Source: DATFLS01 sp964413425 | Lineage (GTDB): Bacteria; Fidelibacterota; JAANXI01 | Direction: 5' to 3' | Length of the DNA stretch: 64,000 bases | Assembly (NCBI GenBank): GCA_964413425.1 | Contig: CAYPST010000013.1 | Coordinates: forward strand, 1 to 64,000 | Shown here: positions 60,093 to 64,000 of the stretch, piece after piece | Position numbering within the stretch: the first letter of the stretch is position 1 | How the letters are laid out: each line of letters begins with the position of its first letter | Made by a program: the position numbers and the translations under genes | Notes under the pieces: generated by a model | What the model was told of the DNA's origin: nothing | Seen by the model: the letters and a program-made list of their open reading frames with translations, nothing else | Database searches by the model: none

Positions 60093-60698
60093 ATGAAGGT
60101 CAGAGGTAAGGAGAGGAAAATATTCCATTCAAAGATGACCATAGATTTTATTCGCCAATCGGTGGAAGGGCATCATCCGAAGGTAGTGCACGAAGGTACC
60201 CTGACCAGGGCATCCGTGTTAATCCCGCTGGTTCAATCCGCCGAGAACCTGAGCATGTTGCTTACTGTACGCACCAAGGATGTTGAGCACCACAAGGGCC
60301 AAATTTCGTTCCCGGGCGGCGCAGTGGAACCCGGGGACAGGGATGTGTTCGAGACCGCCCTGCGGGAAGCCGAAGAAGAACTCGGGCTTTCACCAGAAGG
60401 CGTCGACATTTTGGGTCGCATCGATGACCTAACTACGCCGACCGGTTTCGTGGTTTCCGCGGTGGTGGGGTACATTGCCTCTCTCCCTGACCTGATACCA
60501 CAGCCGGAGGAAGTTTCCGAATATTTTCTGGCCCCGCTCAAGTTTTTTCTGGATGATGCCAATTGCTACATCCGGGACTATCAACGGGAGAATGATGTGG
60601 TCGAAGTGTGGTTTTATGAGTATGAACACTATACGGTGTGGGGGGTGACTGCTGCGATTATCAGGAATTTTAAACAGGTGCTTGAATCCACAACTTGA
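60093..60698 (+). CDS. Nudix hydrolase, CoA pyrophosphatase (NudL) type
   Basis: This protein would hydrolyse coenzyme A derivatives to 3',5'-ADP and acyl-phosphopantetheine. The NudL-type segment LLTVRTKDVEHHKGQISFPGG leads into the Nudix box, whose key residues are in EPGDRDVFETALREAEEELG; the box is complete. The length is 201 residues from ATG 60093. An in-frame ATG at 60135 has no ribosome-binding site in range, but the first one is weak as well. It follows apbE after 162 bases with no shared operon. Confidence 0.88.
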   Translation: MKVRGKERKIFHSKMTIDFIRQSVEGHHPKVVHEGTLTRASVLIPLVQSAENLSMLLTVRTKDVEHHKGQISFPGGAVEPGDRDVFETALREAEEELGLSPEGVDILGRIDDLTTPTGFVVSAVVGYIASLPDLIPQPEEVSEYFLAPLKFFLDDANCYIRDYQRENDVVEVWFYEYEHYTVWGVTAAIIRNFKQVLESTT

Positions 60699-60924
60699 CA
60701 AGACAAGAGTTCAAAAATGCAAGAACTCAAAACTACAAACGCCCCACCGCCAGAATTGCAGGCGGGGAGAGGTATGGAACGCTGTCGGCGTTGGGGTGTT
60801 TCTCTGCCATTGGTCCCCGCAAGGGTCATCAGCCGGGGCATTGCCCGAGGAGAACTCATGAAGTCAGGCCGTTGATATTATGTACGTGAAAGGATAATTT
60901 TTAAACCAATTTAAAGGAAACGTT
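60699..60924 (+). other. Intergenic stretch with short repeats and GC-rich inverted repeats
   Basis: The start holds a degenerate tract of related heptamers (GAGTTCAAAAATGCAAGAAC, about 60705-60735). The middle has inverted segments: AACGCC (60738-60743) pairs with GGCGTT (60787-60792), and CCGCC/GGCGG lies between. The next ATG is at 60925, after an AAAGGAAA ribosome-binding site. No gene is supported, though a small structured RNA or a remnant mobile end is possible. Confidence 0.4.
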
Positions 60925-61347
60925 ATGCGGCAATCCGTCACAATTTATTCCGTGCCACTGTGGCCTCTGGTGAGAAATACCTTTGCAATCAGCCTGGTTC
61001 TGTTCACGCTTGTCTCGATCATTCTCGGATTTTTATGGTTCGGGTTGATGCAGCAGTTTTCCCGGACCTTTGCAGATCCGAATTTCCAATGGCAGCTGGA
61101 AGGCTTTCAGGAGATCGGTGGAATATTTGTGATATTTTTTGCGATTTTTAATGGCATTTTCGGAAGCATTGTGCTCACGATGTTAGTGGGCCTGGGCGGT
61201 TTAGTGTATAATGTAGTGAATCGAGGAGGCGGTGGCATCGAGCTGGAGATTTCGAGGTTGGGAGAGCTCGGAGAGGCCGCTTACGAGGCCTCTCTTTCCA
61301 GGGAATCGAGGCAAGCAGATGCTTCCGGTGAACCAGGTGACAAGTAA
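60925..61347 (+). CDS. DUF3566-like two-helix membrane protein
   Basis: The 140 residues have two long hydrophobic helices (about 15-42 and 66-93) joined by a short loop, then a cytoplasmic tail. The segment LVYNVVNRGGGGIELEI after helix 2 and the SVTIYSVPLWPL start recall DUF3566-type membrane proteins. Function is unknown. The stop is 20 bases before the gltX ATG, so the two may be cotranscribed. AAAGGAAACG before ATG 60925 supports the start. Confidence 0.65.
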   Translation: MRQSVTIYSVPLWPLVRNTFAISLVLFTLVSIILGFLWFGLMQQFSRTFADPNFQWQLEGFQEIGGIFVIFFAIFNGIFGSIVLTMLVGLGGLVYNVVNRGGGGIELEISRLGELGEAAYEASLSRESRQADASGEPGDK

Positions 61348-61366
61348 CCCGGGTAGCGAGAATTTC

Positions 61367-62833
61367 ATGATGACGCAACGTGAAGAACACGTTAGAGTCC
61401 GGTTTGCACCCAGTCCTACCGGTTATCTCCATGTCGGCGGGGCGCGGACCGCCATTTTTAATTGGTTGTTCGCCAGACAGCACCAGGGGAAGTTTCTGGT
61501 TCGGATAGAAGATACGGATGTAGAACGTTCCGCTCCCGAAATGGTCGAGAATATTCTGGAAAGTTTACGGTGGCTGGGAATGGAATCCGACGAACCGGTG
61601 GTGTATCAATCCCGGAACCTTGATAAGCATCAGCAGGCTATCCAGTTGTTGTTGGAAAGCGGTGATGCCTACAGATGCTTTTGCACCCCGGAAGAACTGG
61701 AGGAAAAAAAGCGGGAGATGGGGGAGGAATATCAATATGATCAAACCTGCCGGAATCTTTCCAAAGAAAGGATTGCTGACTACATCCGTCGAAATACGCC
61801 CTATGCTGTGCGATTTCAGGTTCCCGAAGGGTGGGTGAATTTTAAGGATCAGGTGTATAAGCGGATTTCGGTACAATCCACAGAAATTGATGATTTTATT
61901 ATCCAGCGGAGAGACGGGACCCCGGTGTATCAGCTGGCGGTGGTGGTCGACGACGCGTCCATGGAAATCACCCATGTGATCCGTGGCGAAGACCACCTGT
62001 CGAATACCCCGAAACAGATCTTATTGTATAAGGCGCTCGGATACCCGGTGCCGAAGTTCGTCCATCTCCCGTTAATCCTGGGGAGCGATGGCGGCCGCTT
62101 GAGCAAACGACATGGTGCCACCTCTGTCGATGAATACCGTCAGCGGGGCTATTTGAATACGGCGGTTTTTAATTACCTCTCTTTGCTAGGCTGGACGCCC
62201 AAGGGTAACCAGGAAGTCTTTATGCCGGAAGAACTCATTTCCCAGTTTGATTTAGCGCGGGTATCGAAATCCAGTGCGCTTTTCGACGAACAAAAGCTGT
62301 ACTGGATCAGTGATCAGCATTTTTCACGATGGGCCACTGAAGATCTCGTCCCGCTGGCTGACGCCGAACTCCGGAAGGCGGGACTGATCGATGACCCGGA
62401 GGCCCAGCGATCCTATACCCGGCAAGTGACTGAGTTATTAAAAACCCGGCTGAAGCTCACCAGTGAAATAGTAAAATTCGGGCGCTATTTCTGGGAGGAT
62501 CCGGGGGAGTACGATCAGGAGGCGGTGGCCCGTTTCTGGCCAGATGAGAATGTGAATAATTTAATGAAGAAATGGGTGAAGCGGCTGGAAAGCCTGGAGG
62601 ATTTCAACAAAGAGCGCATTGAAAAGGAGCTACGGGATCTTGCGAAGCAACTGGGAGTGAAGGCCGCCGAACTGATCCATCCCACCCGTATCGCCCTGAC
62701 CGGGTTTGGAGTCAGTCCCGGGATCTTTGAAGTGATGAGTCTTCTGGGGAAACGGACCAATGTGAGGAGACTCTGCCGGGCTATCCGATCCTTGCCACAG
62801 CCCGGAGAAGTCACCTCGACAAATGTGGAATGA
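61367..62833 (+). CDS. gltX: Glutamyl-tRNA synthetase
   Basis: This class I synthetase charges tRNA-Glu (and possibly tRNA-Gln, for an amidotransferase route). The HIGH-type signature is in PSPTGYLHVGGARTAIFNWL (HVGG) and the KMSKS-type is LSKRHGATS. The C-terminal helical anticodon domain begins near residue 320. The ATG at 61367 (or the adjacent 61370) gives about 488 residues. A frame extension back to 61232 overlaps the upstream gene and is rejected. The gene is followed by a strong terminator. No glnS or gatCAB is in the window to decide discriminating versus non-discriminating type. Confidence 0.96.
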   Translation: MMTQREEHVRVRFAPSPTGYLHVGGARTAIFNWLFARQHQGKFLVRIEDTDVERSAPEMVENILESLRWLGMESDEPVVYQSRNLDKHQQAIQLLLESGDAYRCFCTPEELEEKKREMGEEYQYDQTCRNLSKERIADYIRRNTPYAVRFQVPEGWVNFKDQVYKRISVQSTEIDDFIIQRRDGTPVYQLAVVVDDASMEITHVIRGEDHLSNTPKQILLYKALGYPVPKFVHLPLILGSDGGRLSKRHGATSVDEYRQRGYLNTAVFNYLSLLGWTPKGNQEVFMPEELISQFDLARVSKSSALFDEQKLYWISDQHFSRWATEDLVPLADAELRKAGLIDDPEAQRSYTRQVTELLKTRLKLTSEIVKFGRYFWEDPGEYDQEAVARFWPDENVNNLMKKWVKRLESLEDFNKERIEKELRDLAKQLGVKAAELIHPTRIALTGFGVSPGIFEVMSLLGKRTNVRRLCRAIRSLPQPGEVTSTNVE

Positions 62834-62932
62834 AATCCCCACTACTTGAGGGAGATATGAGCCCGAACGTTTTGGATGGGATAACAGAAGGGCCTCGGTT
62901 CTGAAATATTAACTATTGTAAGAGTCAGCGAT

Positions 62933-62963
62933 AAAAAAAGCGGCTCCAGGGAGCCGCTTTTTT
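62933..62963. terminator. Bidirectional terminator between gltX and rpsU
   Basis: A perfect 8-bp stem, GCGGCTCC (62940-62947) with GGAGCCGC (62950-62957), has a two-base loop. It has an A-run before and a T-run after, so it can end gltX on the plus strand and rpsU on the minus strand. Confidence 0.92.
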
Positions 62964-63001
62964 GGCAGGCGAAAATAACCGTTCGAAGGATGTGATTACT
63001 G

Positions 63002-63214
63002 TCATCTCCGGCGTCGATTGGAGTTCGACCGCCGAGATCTCCGTCGTTGCCGACGAATCGCCTTTGCGCGCTTCATCCGCTTTTCGTCGCTGGGCTTCAT
63101 ATAATACGAATGCTGCTTTATTTCCTTAAAAACCCCAGCCTTCTGGAACTTTTTCTGGAAGCGGCGCATGGCTCTTTCCAGTGGCTCGTCTTTTTTGACG
63201 GTCACTTCGATCAT
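63002..63214 (-). CDS. rpsU: Ribosomal protein bS21
   Basis: This 70-residue, very basic small-subunit protein begins MIEVTVKKDEPLERAMRRF and ends in an Arg-rich tail (RRQRRRSRRSNSNRRRR). bS21 helps base-pairing of mRNA leaders with 16S rRNA during initiation. The ATG at 63214 has AGGAGGTGAT upstream, near-perfect. It follows the sigma factor gene on the same strand after about 34 bases, recalling the E. coli rpsU-dnaG-rpoD neighbourhood but in the reverse order and without dnaG. Confidence 0.95.
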   Translation of the reverse strand: MIEVTVKKDEPLERAMRRFQKKFQKAGVFKEIKQHSYYMKPSDEKRMKRAKAIRRQRRRSRRSNSNRRRR

Positions 63215-63248
63215 AAATTCATCACCTCCTCAGGTGTAATAAGAATTG

Positions 63249-64000
63249 TTAACCAAGATATTGACGCAAGCCTTTACTGCGAGACTTGTGGCGCAGCCGT
63301 CTGAGCGCCTTTTCTTTGATTTGACGGATTCGTTCCCGGGTCAGGCCGAATTCGTCACCGATTTCATTCAATGTTAACGCATAATCACGCCCGATACCGA
63401 AATACATCTCGAGTACTGTGCGTTCTCGATCACTCAAGGTCGAGAGGGCATCCATAACCTCCTGTTTCAGGGATTCACTCATCAGGTCATCGTCGGGATC
63501 GTCACCCTGATTATCCTCGATAACATCCATGAGCGAATTTGATTCCCCATCACGGAAGGGCTTGTCCAACGAGTAGTGGCGGCGTGAAATCTGAATGGCA
63601 TCGGAGACTTCTTCCGGTTTCATATCTAACTCTTCAGCGATCTCACCGGGCCGGGGTTTCCGTCTCAGGGAATGCTGTAACTTCTCGGATGCTTTCGAAA
63701 TTTTGGTAATGTTTCCAACACGATTCAGCGGAAGTCGAATAATACGTGAGTGTTCTGCCAGCGCCTGAAGAATGGACTGCCGAATCCACCAGACTGCGTA
63801 CGAGATGAACTTAAATCCCCGCGTTTCATCGAACCGGTGGGCGGCTTTGATTAAACCCAAGTTGCCCTCATTGATCAGATCGGATAGGGGGAGCCCCTGT
63901 CCCTGATAATCCTTTGCCACACTCACGACAAAACGAAGATTCGCTGTGGTGAGTTTTTCCAGTGCCTCCTGCGATCCCTCCTTCACTTTCTTCGCGACCG
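63249..64000 (-). CDS. RNA polymerase sigma factor, RpoD/SigA family (second copy, cut by window edge)
   Basis: This second primary-type sigma70 factor has its 5' end outside the window: the frame stays open to base 64000, and a GTG at 63986 is not taken as the start because residues before it (VAKK) continue region 1.2-2.1. Visible parts are NLRFVVSVAKDYQGQG, DLINEGNLGLIKAAHRFD and FISYAVWWIRQSI (region 2), region 3 at about 85-160 of the visible part, and LTRERIRQIKEKALRRL (region 4.2). It differs from the first copy at many positions, for example DDNQGDDPDDDL in the linker. Its adjacency to rpsU makes it the better candidate for the housekeeping sigma factor. Confidence 0.92.
   Translation of the reverse strand, partial: VAKKVKEGSQEALEKLTTANLRFVVSVAKDYQGQGLPLSDLINEGNLGLIKAAHRFDETRGFKFISYAVWWIRQSILQALAEHSRIIRLPLNRVGNITKISKASEKLQHSLRRKPRPGEIAEELDMKPEEVSDAIQISRRHYSLDKPFRDGESNSLMDVIEDNQGDDPDDDLMSESLKQEVMDALSTLSDRERTVLEMYFGIGRDYALTLNEIGDEFGLTRERIRQIKEKALRRLRHKSRSKGLRQYLG

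Noticed and set aside
61271..61299. Hairpin GAGAGGCC/GGCCTCTC followed by TTTCC, near the end of the DUF3566-like gene
   Set aside because: It is a perfect 8-bp stem but lies inside coding sequence with only three Ts after it, so I do not call it a terminator.
1..64000. CRISPR arrays, phage genes, toxin-antitoxin pairs, secondary-metabolite clusters
   Set aside because: No regularly spaced repeats and no proteins of these types were found. The window is dominated by housekeeping genes.

Overview
The window reads as chromosomal DNA of a free-living Gram-negative bacterium, probably from the FCB side of the tree (Marinimicrobia/Calditrichota/KSB1-like). This placement is an inference. It rests on LPS-export and TonB outer-membrane genes, a receptor with a carboxypeptidase-regulatory-like N-terminal domain, short primary-type sigma factors, HPr kinase in a Gram-negative setting, and a type-2 isoleucyl-tRNA synthetase. 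Most of the window is housekeeping. No prophage, plasmid, CRISPR array, rRNA or tRNA was seen.

Layout. 0.4-16.5 kb is mostly plus strand: an HtrA protease, MTA phosphorylase, DUF2905, ileS, a DksA/TraR protein, then rluD-xerD-hpf-hprK-mlaD-like-nucleotidyltransferase and metK-ahcY, meeting a convergent lptG. 17-28.8 kb carries an NhaC-type antiporter, a CorC/CNNM protein on the minus strand, murQ-anmK (anhydro-MurNAc salvage), phosphohexomutase, polyprenyl synthase, ptsH-ptsI, phosphoglucose/phosphomannose isomerase and a bifunctional nuclease. 28.8-46.5 kb is a long, almost gapless minus-strand block. In transcription order it holds an antiporter with an RCK domain, P5C dehydrogenase, a cyclic-2,3-diphosphoglycerate synthetase homologue, carbamate kinase, sucC-sucD, ndk, a SPOR lipoprotein, a membrane protein, yceD-rpmF-plsX-fabH-fabD-fabG-acpP-fabF and rnc. 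46.8-48.5 kb holds a TrmO-like gene and a primary-type sigma factor. 48.5-52.1 kb (minus) is a cobalamin riboswitch followed by a TonB receptor and a beta-propeller lipoprotein, read here as a BtuB/BtuG-type B12 uptake pair. 52.4-59.9 kb is an Rnf module: rnfCDGEA, rnfB, rseC-like, a Tat-exported NusG-domain-II protein and apbE. The window ends with a CoA-type Nudix hydrolase, a DUF3566-like protein, gltX, rpsU and a second sigma factor cut by the window edge.

How the genes work together. MetK, AhcY and MTA phosphorylase cover supply and by-product salvage of S-adenosylmethionine. HprK, HPr and enzyme I form a regulatory phosphorelay with no sugar permease in the window. MurQ and AnmK convert recycled cell-wall sugar to GlcNAc-6-phosphate. 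Carbamate kinase and succinyl-CoA synthetase both make ATP at substrate level, while Rnf couples ferredoxin/NAD redox to an ion gradient that the two sodium/proton antiporters could use or adjust. ApbE would attach FMN to RnfD and RnfG.

Most unusual items: (1) a dispersed non-coding repeat in three intergenic copies, with terminal inverted repeats and, for two copies, exact 7-bp flanking duplications, which looks like a MITE family built from hairpin modules; (2) an IleRS whose HIGH motif reads GVHH, the swapped signature linked to strong mupirocin resistance; (3) a cobalamin riboswitch whose downstream hairpin covers the ribosome-binding site of the receptor gene; (4) the P5C dehydrogenase / cDPG-synthetase-like / carbamate kinase group, whose middle member has no clear bacterial function.
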